Source: Acidobacteriota bacterium (GTDB lineage: Bacteria > Acidobacteriota > UBA6911). From it: a stretch of 16,810 nucleotides of DNA. The position numbers were made by a program, and so were the translations under genes. Positions 8,052-14,888 of the stretch are shown one piece after another. Below the pieces are notes generated by a model, which saw only the letters and a program-made list of their open reading frames with translations, was not told the origin of the DNA and ran no database searches. Position 1 is the stretch's first letter, and each line of letters starts with the position of its first letter. The DNA lies in the NCBI GenBank assembly GCA_023265215.1, contig JAHFUH010000052.1, forward strand, positions 1 to 16,810. The letters are read 5' to 3'.

Positions 8052-8058
8052 CTCGATA

Positions 8059-8082
8059 GTGTGATCATAATTTTGATCACAC
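8059..8082 (-). repeat. Intercistronic hairpin at the GH57/phosphorylase junction
   Basis: A perfect 9-bp inverted repeat gtgtgatca (8059-8067) / tgatcacac (8074-8082) with a 6-base loop. In the transcript the hairpin contains the GH57 stop codon (8077-8079) and ends just before the phosphorylase Shine-Dalgarno. It has no T-run, so it is more likely an RNA processing, stability or coupling element, or a dyad binding site, than a terminator. Confidence 0.5.
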
Positions 8083-10239
8083 AACCCAGTCCTGTTGATC
8101 CAGAGTCCATGGGTTTGTATGGATGGTTAAAAAGCCTGTATTCGGAAAACGTTCAATTTCTCTTCCACTATCCATCACCAGGATAAACAGACTCACATCC
8201 TCCGGCTTATGCACAGCCAGCACTTCCAGCGGAATTCCTAATTCGAGCACTTTGTCGCCGGCGAATATCGGATGCTGATCAGAGGACGGCCACTGCAATG
8301 CCTTGCAGTTCCATTTGCCCGAATATTCAATGCTCAATGAGCATTCTTTCGAGGAAATGAAGTGAATCCTGATGGAGCTGGTCTCCGGAAATTCGGACAT
8401 CCGGGTGGGTGCCAGATCGAGCCTCAAGTAAAAACTGCTTAGGTCAAAACCGAAGAGAATTTTTTCAATCAGGCGATCGATGCGATGCATCGAGTCACCG
8501 CCGACCGGGACTGCATATCCGGCGGAAAGCCAGTCGAAATAATTACCGCCTTTCCCGTTGATTTGCGGGGATATCGTATGCACGGGATTCTTCAGCTGAA
8601 CGATCGACGTTGTCTTTTTGATCGGCTCGTCCAGACTGATTGGAGGAGGTGCATCCAGATATCTATAGACGTTCTTCAAGTGGCTGCGGAACAATGCATC
8701 GAACTCCGCTGCATTGTCGGTCTGGTGATCGTCCCCATACCACCAGAACCAGTCGCTCCCTTCCGCAATCATCATCTCGTGGAAAGCTAAATCCAACTGC
8801 TTTTGCCCAGGATTGGTGCGCTGATATGAATTCAAAAATTTGCGGGCGTCTGTCATCAGTTCCCAAGCCCTGTTCTTTTCCGAATGGCCGATCCATGTCG
8901 CCAGATTTCCGTAGATCCAGCTTCCCGCCACGACCGATTTTAACGGCTCGCGATGCTTCTCCAATTCCAGGAACTCAGAAAAAGTCACGGCGTGAAACTC
9001 TTCAGATTTGGAGAGCCTTCGATAAAGAATACTCAGAAATTCAGTCCCGTTGTCCGGATAGTGCTCCCATGCGTTTTCTCCATCCAGGATTACGGGAACG
9101 ACATAATGCTTGTCATCCGGCAGACTGTTGCGAATGCCCCTCAGTCGCTTAAAAAAATCCTCAACGGCATCTTCTGCCGGCCAATGCTGGTAAGAGAATC
9201 CGAAAAGATCTGAGAGCGCGTGATCCCGGAAAAAGAGGCATGGACCTTCGGGAGCATTCCCCCAGTGATAGGCGCAGAATTTTCTTTCCGGAGGCAAATG
9301 CCCTGCAGCCTGATGGTCCTTCTGAAGCGAGTTCAGGAGAACGCTCTCGTCGGAGGCCAGCCACTGAATTCCTGCTTTTCTAGCCTCATGCAAGGCCGCA
9401 TCGCTGAGAGCCCCCTCGGAAGGCCACATGCCGCGTGCTACGCAGCCGAATGATTCTTCATAGATCCGGAGCGATCGCGATATGTGCTCTCTTGCGTCCT
9501 GCGGGTAAATGAAAGGACCTGGAGGCAAAGGGATCGACGGTTGAGATTCCCGCGCGGAGTGAGTATCGCAAAGCAGCGGTAAAATGGGGTGATAATAAGG
9601 AGAAACGGATATCTCAATCTTCCGCGATTCCGAAAGGCTCCTGTAAAATGGGAGGATCCGGCTGATAAAGGAGTTCTGAATTTCAAGGAGGCGTTTCTTG
9701 TCCTCCTCTGTGAATCCGCGTCCCTTGGAGAAAAACCGCGCTATTTCAGGATCCCGCCTCAATTCCTGCCCGCACCATGTCAGGTTGTACCACATCTGCA
9801 GATCGCGGTAATCCTGAGTTGTGAAACTCCGCAGCCCCGACGAATATATTCCTTGTTCGTCGGGATTTCCCCTGCGATCCCAAAGCTCTTGGTACCTTGG
9901 GTATGGGGATACCATATGTTTTGGGGACAGCATAAAGAAAGCTTTTAAGAGAAAGATCTTCTCGTGTTCTGCCAATATGGATGCGTCCCGGAGAGTAAGG
10001 ATTGCGTGGGTTTCGCGAGCGTTTCCCTCTCCATAGGAAACGAGTTGATCCATAAGTGAGGGAACGACATTGATTGTGAGACGCATCCCAGCCTTTTCGG
10101 CCAGGGCTGCCATGTCGTGATAGTCCTTCACGGCGTGGAATCTCGTCCACGGCAGATAAGTTTCCCCGGTTTGCATGTTGCGGTAATCTGGCTGATGCAT
10201 GTGCCAGAGGAAGGCTACACACAATGCTTTTTGCGGCAT
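8077..10239 (-). CDS. Glycoside hydrolase family 57 protein (alpha-amylase/amylopullulanase-like)
   Basis: GH57 enzymes are retaining alpha-glucan hydrolases, branching enzymes or glucanotransferases. The 720-residue protein shows the family's conserved regions in order: LWHMHQPDY (11-19), IEISVSPYYHPILPL (208-222), GMWPSEGALSD (270-280) with the predicted nucleophile E275, and VPVILDGENAWEHY (381-394) with the predicted acid/base D386. The HxHQP form of the first motif fits amylase/pullulanase-like members better than GH57 branching enzymes, which usually have HLPY. A C-terminal region of about 200 residues after DWFWWYGDDH has beta-rich character. There is no signal peptide, so it is cytoplasmic. 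The ATG at 10239 follows a good AGGAGA. The downstream neighbour is alpha-glucan phosphorylase, which points to intracellular storage-glucan turnover. The exact activity cannot be read from the sequence. Confidence 0.87.
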   Translation of the reverse strand: MPQKALCVAFLWHMHQPDYRNMQTGETYLPWTRFHAVKDYHDMAALAEKAGMRLTINVVPSLMDQLVSYGEGNARETHAILTLRDASILAEHEKIFLLKAFFMLSPKHMVSPYPRYQELWDRRGNPDEQGIYSSGLRSFTTQDYRDLQMWYNLTWCGQELRRDPEIARFFSKGRGFTEEDKKRLLEIQNSFISRILPFYRSLSESRKIEISVSPYYHPILPLLCDTHSARESQPSIPLPPGPFIYPQDAREHISRSLRIYEESFGCVARGMWPSEGALSDAALHEARKAGIQWLASDESVLLNSLQKDHQAAGHLPPERKFCAYHWGNAPEGPCLFFRDHALSDLFGFSYQHWPAEDAVEDFFKRLRGIRNSLPDDKHYVVPVILDGENAWEHYPDNGTEFLSILYRRLSKSEEFHAVTFSEFLELEKHREPLKSVVAGSWIYGNLATWIGHSEKNRAWELMTDARKFLNSYQRTNPGQKQLDLAFHEMMIAEGSDWFWWYGDDHQTDNAAEFDALFRSHLKNVYRYLDAPPPISLDEPIKKTTSIVQLKNPVHTISPQINGKGGNYFDWLSAGYAVPVGGDSMHRIDRLIEKILFGFDLSSFYLRLDLAPTRMSEFPETSSIRIHFISSKECSLSIEYSGKWNCKALQWPSSDQHPIFAGDKVLELGIPLEVLAVHKPEDVSLFILVMDSGREIERFPNTGFLTIHTNPWTLDQQDWVV

Positions 10240-10411
10240 TACTTCTCCTGAGTAAACAGGATATCAAAATAAAACCCTGGCGTGCAGCCCGAATGCTCCA
10301 CTAGGGCACGTCTCCATGAATCGGCAATCTGGCCCAAAGACTTCTGTAAAAACATATTTTTGCAATTCCAGTTTTGGTGAAAATTTCCAGGCAAAAAACA
10401 TTTGAAATTTA

Positions 10412-10495
10412 GAATATTGAACAAGGAATTTTGAACTGCAGAAGTGAGGCTAACACAACCAGTACTTCTAAATTCAATTTTATTGTTCGATATTC
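10412..10495. repeat. Long imperfect inverted repeat, AT-rich
   Basis: The left arm 10412-10445 and right arm 10464-10495 are complementary at about 26 of 32-34 positions with small gaps, around an 18-base loop (10446-10463). Shared blocks include acttct, ttgttc and atattc. The right flank continues as tgcggttcag. The size suggests a decayed miniature element or repeat-family member rather than a factor-independent terminator. No coding sequence or T-run is associated with it. Confidence 0.5.
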
Positions 10496-10590
10496 TGCGG
10501 TTCAGAAATTCCTCCATACAGCTGGACTATGCCACAGGCCTAAGTTCCTATTTTCCACTGCATTGACAGGGGTCTTCGCCTTTTTTTGGC

Positions 10591-10618
10591 TTGACTACAG
10601 GAAACATCGGTGTAATAA
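10591..10618 (+). promoter_or_regulatory. Candidate sigma-70 promoter for HU
   Basis: TTGACT (10591-10596) and TAATAA (10613-10618) are 16 bases apart. A short dyad ggtgt/acacc (10609-10613 / 10618-10622) overlaps the -10 region and could be an operator. The start codon lies about 50 bases downstream. Prediction by eye. Confidence 0.4.
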
Positions 10619-10667
10619 CACCCACTATAGAATCCTCAAAAACGGCCGCAGAAAGGGGGGAATTCAT

Positions 10668-10940
10668 TTGAACAAAGGCGATATTGTAGGAAAAATTGCA
10701 AAAGATGCCGAGCTTACTAAATCTCAAGCTGAAGCTGCATTCAATTCACTGATCGGCAGTGTGACGGCTTCGCTTAAAAAAGGCCAAAAAGTGACGATTG
10801 TCGGTTTTGGCACTTTTTCGGTCGCCAAACGGAAGGCTCGAATGGGAAGGAATCCTCAGACGGGCGCTCCCATCAAAATTGCTGCCCATAAAACTCCAAA
10901 ATTTGCGTCAGGGAGTGATTTGAAAAAGGCAGTAAAATAG
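10668..10940 (+). CDS. hup: DNA-binding protein HU
   Basis: Histone-like protein that bends and compacts DNA as a dimer. The 90-residue reading MNKGDIVGKIAKDAELTKSQAEAAF...GFGTFSVAKRKARMGRNPQTG...IKIAAHKTPKFASGSDLKKAVK has standard HU length. It includes the two N-terminal helices, the GFGTF signature (46-50) and the beta-arm RNPQTG with the intercalating proline P63. The start is TTG at 10668, 7 bases after a G-rich Shine-Dalgarno (10655-10660). An in-frame extension upstream exists but has no HU-like sequence. HU and IHF subunits share this fold; the sequence fits HU, because IHF subunits usually carry other arm residues. It is convergent with rpoD and shares a terminator with it. Confidence 0.93.
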   Translation: MNKGDIVGKIAKDAELTKSQAEAAFNSLIGSVTASLKKGQKVTIVGFGTFSVAKRKARMGRNPQTGAPIKIAAHKTPKFASGSDLKKAVK

Positions 10941-10978
10941 AGGGCGCTGTGCGCGCCATGAGACTTGCTGCTAGGACC

Positions 10979-11030
10979 ATAAACAAACTGCCCGCGGCGG
11001 AATACTTTTTGCCGCGGGCAGTTTGTTTAT
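10979..11030. terminator. Bidirectional terminator between HU and rpoD
   Basis: A perfect 20-bp stem pairs 10979-10998 with 11011-11030 around a 12-base loop. The stem base is AT-rich (ataaacaaac) and the top GC-rich (tgcccgcggc), so either strand yields a GC-rich hairpin followed by a U-containing tract. It sits 38 bases after the HU stop and 12 bases from the rpoD stop. A weaker ggcgc/gcgcc hairpin lies at 10943-10957. Confidence 0.85.
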
Positions 11031-11042
11031 TCGCTTTAAATC

Positions 11043-12635
11043 CTAGTTCTTGCTTATAAAATCTGCAAACTCGCGCAGTTTATTGGAACGGTAAGGGCTG
11101 CGCAGTTTCAGCAGCGCTTTTTCCTCGATCTGGCGGATGCGTTCCCGGGTTACCTGGAATATTTCTCCCACTTCCTGCAGAGTGTATTCTTTTCCCGTTT
11201 CGTTGATGCCGTAACGCATGCGAACAATTTCCTGCTCTCTCGGGGATAGCGATTGCAGGGCGGAATTCGTCACCTCGCGAAGGTTTTGTTTCATTACGTC
11301 TTCGTCAGGAGAAATCGCATTCTTGTCTTCGATAAACTTGTTCAACACCGCGTCTTTGTTATCTGCGATGCTGGCCTCAAGAGAGATCGGTTCCTGGGCA
11401 GCCTTTAAAATCTGTGTCACTTTGGCGACAGGAGTTTTGAGCTCTTTTGCGAGTTCGTGAACCGAAGGCTCCCGGCCCATGCGCTTGGTAAGCTCATTGG
11501 CGACCTTCAAAACCCGGTTCATGGCTTCTACCATGTGGACCGGAATCCTGATGGTGCGTCCCTGGTCCGCTATCGCTCGGGTAATGCTCTGCCTGATCCA
11601 CCACGTGGCATAGGTCGAAAATTTGTGGCCCAGCCTGTAGTTGAATTTGTCGACAGCCTTCATAAGGCCGATATTTCCCTCCTGAACAAGATCCAGAAGG
11701 TCTAATCCAGGATAAGAATAATTCTTAGCTATACTTAAAACCAGGCGTAGGTTGGAACGGACGAACTGGTCTTTTGCATGCAGCATCTCAGTTTTGTTTT
11801 CGCTGATCAGCGCCAGGATTTTGCGCAATTCCTCTTTATTGGTCAGATATTGCGCCTCGAGTTCATTCAAATGCGCACGTGCTTCCTTAACCATTTTGGG
11901 GCTGGAGTCGCGCAGCGCGGCGGCTGTCTTTGCCATATCCTGCGCCTCTTCCATCTTGTGCAGGACTTCTTCCACGCTCTCAACCAAAGCGCCGATCTGG
12001 CTTTCGGAGAAATCAATCCGCTGCATGGACTGATAAATTGCCTCGCGATTGTTCTTTATTTTGGTCTGGTTTGCCTTGCCGGTGCGCGTTTTGCTCCGCT
12101 GGGCGGCAGCTTTTTCCAGCCGGTACTTGGATTCCAGTTTTTCCATTCGGCTGACAATCCTGCGGATCTGCCGCATGCGCAGCCTGTTTCGCTCTTCCAG
12201 AGTAACCTCGTTTTCTTCCTTCTTCTCTTCAACTCCGAATTGCGGCATAGCGGCGGGGGCCCCCACGGGCTGCAGTTCTTCCGCCAGTTGCATAATCTTG
12301 AAGCTGTTGATGGTCGTCAGCGACAGGAGCCGGAGCGTATTGAGCTTTGCCGACTCGATCTTTTTGGCTAGATACACTTCCTGTTCACGTGTGAGCAACG
12401 GAATTTTGCTCATGCTTCTGTAATAAATGTAAAGCGGATCAGCCGAGGAGGTGGATTCCTCCCGTTTGCCGGCAACTCTGGTTTCATCGGGAACACGGGC
12501 AAACCGGACTCTGTCGACGTAATTTGCGCGTGTCAGTCTTGGAAATTGATTCGAAGCATCCAGATCTTCGCTGTCCAAATCGATGGATTCGAATTCGGTT
12601 TCTTCCAAGACATCATCTTGCTCTAATTCGATCAT
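11043..12635 (-). CDS. rpoD: RNA polymerase sigma-70 factor, RpoD type
   Basis: Housekeeping-type sigma factor of 530 residues that directs RNA polymerase to -10/-35 promoters. Domain order: an acidic N-terminus (1-30), region 1.2 DPLYIYYRSMSKIPLLTREQEVYLAKKIE (66-94), a long charged and helical non-conserved region (about 99-283), regions 2.1-2.4 (about 284-368, with NLRLVLSIAKNY, DLVQEGNIGLMKAV and YATWWIRQSITRAIADQGRTIRIPVHM), region 3 (about 369-440) and region 4 (about 455-515) with the helix-turn-helix TLQEVGEIFQVTRERIRQIEEKALLKLR. A full region 1.1 domain is absent; only a short acidic stretch replaces it. The region 2.4 residues that read TATAAT are conserved. The ATG at 12635 has AGAGGAT upstream. 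Retention of the large non-conserved region favours RpoD over RpoS or other group 2 factors, but a second rpoD elsewhere cannot be excluded. Confidence 0.88.
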   Translation of the reverse strand: MIELEQDDVLEETEFESIDLDSEDLDASNQFPRLTRANYVDRVRFARVPDETRVAGKREESTSSADPLYIYYRSMSKIPLLTREQEVYLAKKIESAKLNTLRLLSLTTINSFKIMQLAEELQPVGAPAAMPQFGVEEKKEENEVTLEERNRLRMRQIRRIVSRMEKLESKYRLEKAAAQRSKTRTGKANQTKIKNNREAIYQSMQRIDFSESQIGALVESVEEVLHKMEEAQDMAKTAAALRDSSPKMVKEARAHLNELEAQYLTNKEELRKILALISENKTEMLHAKDQFVRSNLRLVLSIAKNYSYPGLDLLDLVQEGNIGLMKAVDKFNYRLGHKFSTYATWWIRQSITRAIADQGRTIRIPVHMVEAMNRVLKVANELTKRMGREPSVHELAKELKTPVAKVTQILKAAQEPISLEASIADNKDAVLNKFIEDKNAISPDEDVMKQNLREVTNSALQSLSPREQEIVRMRYGINETGKEYTLQEVGEIFQVTRERIRQIEEKALLKLRSPYRSNKLREFADFISKN

Positions 12636-13133
12636 GGTTAGTAATATCCTCTAGGGAGAATCTTGTCGAAAACCCCTTACGCTAAAGCTATTTATTTGTT
12701 CACTTATAATTGCTCTGAGGCGCTCAAGCTAATTGGTCCCGACCCTCATGTAACCCGATATAGCGATTACATTTAATATAGATAGTCGATACCTATAATA
12801 GTTTCATCGGGCGGGATGATTTTTTGTGGACCCCACGGTTTGTCACCTCATCTCATCAAGGTTGGAACATCTTTACGCCCGATTATTACGGAAGAGCATT
12901 TATTTCGTTCCATTTTCCTTATAGCATCCTTGCTCATTTTTCGCAACCTGATTTTGATATTTTCGTAACGTAAAGTTAATTATTTCTCATGGCTTTAGAG
13001 GCTGCGCGGCTTGAAACTGACCCCCTGAAGTCCTTAAAACTTGTTGGGATACAGGGTTGACTCGACCCAAGGTTTTAAATATCATAAAAAGTTTCACAAT
13101 AAAGCCGCCAATCAGCGCCGGGAGGAATTAACT
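12636..13133. other. AT-rich divergent intergenic region between rpoD and the ABC operon
   Basis: About 500 bases with no supportable gene. It must contain the rpoD promoter on the minus strand, which I could not identify, and the ABC operon promoter on the plus strand at 13057-13085. Other visible items are a TATAAT at 12794-12799 without a good -35 and a 6-bp dyad atgtaa (12748-12753) / ttacat (12767-12772) with a 13-base spacer that could be a regulator site. No structured RNA is apparent by eye. Confidence 0.5.
13057..13085 (+). promoter_or_regulatory. Sigma-70 promoter of the ABC/GldG operon
   Basis: TTGACT (13057-13062) and TATCAT (13080-13085) are separated by exactly 17 bases, each matching five of six consensus positions. 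Transcription would begin near 13092, giving a leader of about 42 bases before the GTG start at 13134. Confidence 0.6.
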
Positions 13134-14072
13134 GTGATCGAAGTAGAACACCTGAGCAAAGTCTATAATGGCCGCAAGGCAGTCGACGACATTTCGTTCA
13201 AGGTGGAAAAAGGGGAAATCCTTGGATTCCTCGGTCCGAATGGAGCGGGAAAAACCACCACCATGCGCATTCTTACCTGTTTTATGCCCGCGACGGAAGG
13301 GACGGCCAGGGTGGCCGGATATGACGTATTTGAGGAGAGCCTTGAAGTCCGAAAGAGAATCGGCTATCTCCCGGAAAACCCGCCCCTTTACCCTGAGATG
13401 AGCGTAGAATCCTACCTGGATTTTGTGGCGAAGATCAAAGGCGCCAAGTCAAATCGAAAGGCGCAGGTTGGCGAGGTTGTGGAGAAATGCGGTCTGGGCG
13501 ATGCCCGTAGCCGGATCATAGGAAGGCTTTCGAAAGGCTACAAACAGAGAGTAGGGTTGGCGCAGGCTTTGCTGAACAACCCGGAAGTCCTGATCTTGGA
13601 TGAGCCAACGATAGGCTTGGATCCCAATCAAATCCATGAAGTTCGTTCATTGATAAAAGGGCTTGCCTACAGTCACACAGTAATTCTTTCAACCCATATC
13701 CTGCCGGAAGTCAGCATGACTTGCAGCCGTGTTGTCATCATCAACAAGGGCAAAGTGGTGGCCATGAACACTCCGGAAGGTCTGGCTGATCAGATGAAGG
13801 GCACCGAGAGGATTTCATTAACGGTTGATGGCCCGCCCGATGAGATTTGTGAAAAGATTAAATCAATCGATGGAGTCCTGAGTGTCCAAAAAGAGGAAGG
13901 CAAGAGCGGAGGTCCGCATACGTTTATCGTTGAATCCAAGCTGAACAGTGATCTTCGTCCGGCGCTGGCAACTGTTGTGGCAAGCGCAGGTTGGAAGCTG
14001 CTCGATCTCCGCGGAGTATCGATGAGCCTGGAAGATGTCTTCATCAATCTCACTACTAACGAGCAAGAGTAA
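13134..14072 (+). CDS. ABC transporter ATP-binding protein, GldA-like
   Basis: Energises an ABC-2-type membrane complex. The 312-residue protein has Walker A GPNGAGKT (34-41), the LSKGY signature (132-136), Walker B LILDE (153-157), the D-loop GLD and the switch histidine H188 in STH. The Q-loop position reads YLPENPPLYPEM, with glutamate, as is common in GldA/NosF-type ATPases. The C-terminal 90 residues form the extra domain of this subfamily and end VSMSLEDVFINLT. The start is GTG at 13134 because GGGAGGA lies 7 bases upstream and the family N-terminus (MIEVEHLSKVYNG) begins there; the in-frame ATG further upstream adds unrelated residues. It is the first gene of an operon with an ABC-2 permease, a GldG-like protein and a DUF4340 protein. 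Homologues are required for gliding in Flavobacterium, but related operons occur in many non-gliding bacteria, so its function here is unknown. Confidence 0.92.
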   Translation: MIEVEHLSKVYNGRKAVDDISFKVEKGEILGFLGPNGAGKTTTMRILTCFMPATEGTARVAGYDVFEESLEVRKRIGYLPENPPLYPEMSVESYLDFVAKIKGAKSNRKAQVGEVVEKCGLGDARSRIIGRLSKGYKQRVGLAQALLNNPEVLILDEPTIGLDPNQIHEVRSLIKGLAYSHTVILSTHILPEVSMTCSRVVIINKGKVVAMNTPEGLADQMKGTERISLTVDGPPDEICEKIKSIDGVLSVQKEEGKSGGPHTFIVESKLNSDLRPALATVVASAGWKLLDLRGVSMSLEDVFINLTTNEQE

Positions 14073-14079
14073 ATGAGAC

Positions 14080-14096
14080 GCGGGCGCGACGCCCCG
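14080..14096 (+). repeat. GC-rich hairpin between ABC ATPase and permease genes
   Basis: In the 63-base spacer, gggcg (14082-14086) pairs with cgccc (14090-14094) around a 3-base loop, with further gc pairs outside. The spacer is far richer in GC than the flanking genes. It could be an intercistronic processing element or a small dispersed repeat. Confidence 0.4.
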
Positions 14097-14135
14097 CTCC
14101 CAGCTCCATAGCATTGATCATTTGAGAGGTCCTAA

Positions 14136-14888
14136 ATGCAAAACATACTGGCGATCTGGCAGCGCGAGATGAAAAGCTATTTTGTCTCGCCGATTGCTTA
14201 TGTGGTTTTAACGGTGTTCCTGTTTATAACCGGATTATTTTTCTTTGGCTATGTTGCTCAATTGTCATCAGCTCAGATGGGGCAAATTCAACAAGCAATT
14301 GACGTGCCGGGTATTATCACGCGGGGTTTGTTCAATACTATAAGCGTTGTTCTGCTCTTTATTGTTCCCATGCTGACCATGGGGCTTTTTGCCGAGGAAA
14401 AAAAACGTGGAACTATAGAGCTGCTGTTGACTACCCCTGTTGGTAACCTTCAAACCTTGATAGGAAAGTATCTGGCCAGCCTTGCTTTTCTTCTGCTGAT
14501 GCTTTTAGGCAGCGCTATAACGATTTTCCCGCTGTTCGTTTACAGTAAGCCGGAATTGAAGCCGGTTCTCTCAGGCTATTTGGGATTGTTCCTGTTCGGC
14601 TCGGCGATGCTCGCTGTAGGACTGTTTATTTCGACGCTGACGGAAAACCAGATTGTTGCGGTCATCATTACTTTTGGCGTAAGTCTTGTTTTATGGCTTG
14701 TTGAGATTTTCGCGCCAACCTCAGGCGCAGCCAAAAGCGTTGTGAGTTATCTCTCCGTCATCAGTCATCTGGAAGACTTTATCAAGGGCGTGATCGATTC
14801 AACGCACGTGATATTTTATGTGACGTTCGCCTTCGTCGGATTATTCCTGGCATATCGTTCGCTCGAATCCATGCGGTGGAAAGGCTAA
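14136..14888 (+). CDS. ABC-2 type permease, GldF-like
   Basis: Inner-membrane partner of the upstream ATPase. The 250-residue protein begins MQNILAIWQREMKSYFVSPIAYVVL, the typical start of ABC-2 permeases in which a short cytoplasmic helix precedes the first membrane span. About six hydrophobic spans are visible: roughly 20-40, 66-87, 112-132, 145-168, 173-193 and 222-242. The cytoplasmic loop EEKKRGTIELLLTTPV after the second span is the conserved coupling-helix region of the family. The Shine-Dalgarno GAGAGG precedes the ATG by 6 bases. Its stop codon overlaps the next start (TAATG at 14886-14890), showing translational coupling to the GldG-like gene. The substrate is unknown; NosY-like and GldF-like proteins are the nearest groups. 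Confidence 0.9.
   Translation: MQNILAIWQREMKSYFVSPIAYVVLTVFLFITGLFFFGYVAQLSSAQMGQIQQAIDVPGIITRGLFNTISVVLLFIVPMLTMGLFAEEKKRGTIELLLTTPVGNLQTLIGKYLASLAFLLLMLLGSAITIFPLFVYSKPELKPVLSGYLGLFLFGSAMLAVGLFISTLTENQIVAVIITFGVSLVLWLVEIFAPTSGAAKSVVSYLSVISHLEDFIKGVIDSTHVIFYVTFAFVGLFLAYRSLESMRWKG

Larger units (their letters stand above)
10240..10667. other. Divergent intergenic region between GH57 and HU genes
   Basis: 428 bases carrying the regulatory sequences of two divergent genes. It contains a long imperfect inverted repeat (10412-10495) and the candidate HU promoter near 10591. Open frames that cross it have no ribosome-binding site and no recognisable protein, so I see no gene here. A GH57 promoter on the minus strand could not be picked out with confidence. 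Confidence 0.5.

Noticed and set aside
7531..8064. Plus-strand ORF of 177 codons antisense to the phosphorylase
   Set aside because: It is a shadow of the highly conserved phosphorylase reading frame, with no ribosome-binding site or known domain.
8060..8081. CRP-like half sites TGTGA and TCACA
   Set aside because: The half sites are 12 bases apart instead of 6 and lie inside an operon across a stop codon, so a CRP site is unlikely.
10431..10667. In-frame upstream extension of HU
   Set aside because: The extension contains no HU-like residues, crosses the predicted promoter and has no ribosome-binding site; the TTG at 10668 has one.
11778..12371. Plus-strand ORF of 197 codons antisense to rpoD
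   Set aside because: A shadow frame created by codon bias of rpoD; it matches no family and has no start signal.
12794..12799. Perfect TATAAT in the rpoD/ABC spacer
   Set aside because: No acceptable -35 element lies 16-18 bases upstream on the plus strand, and it is 340 bases from the next gene, so I do not call a promoter.
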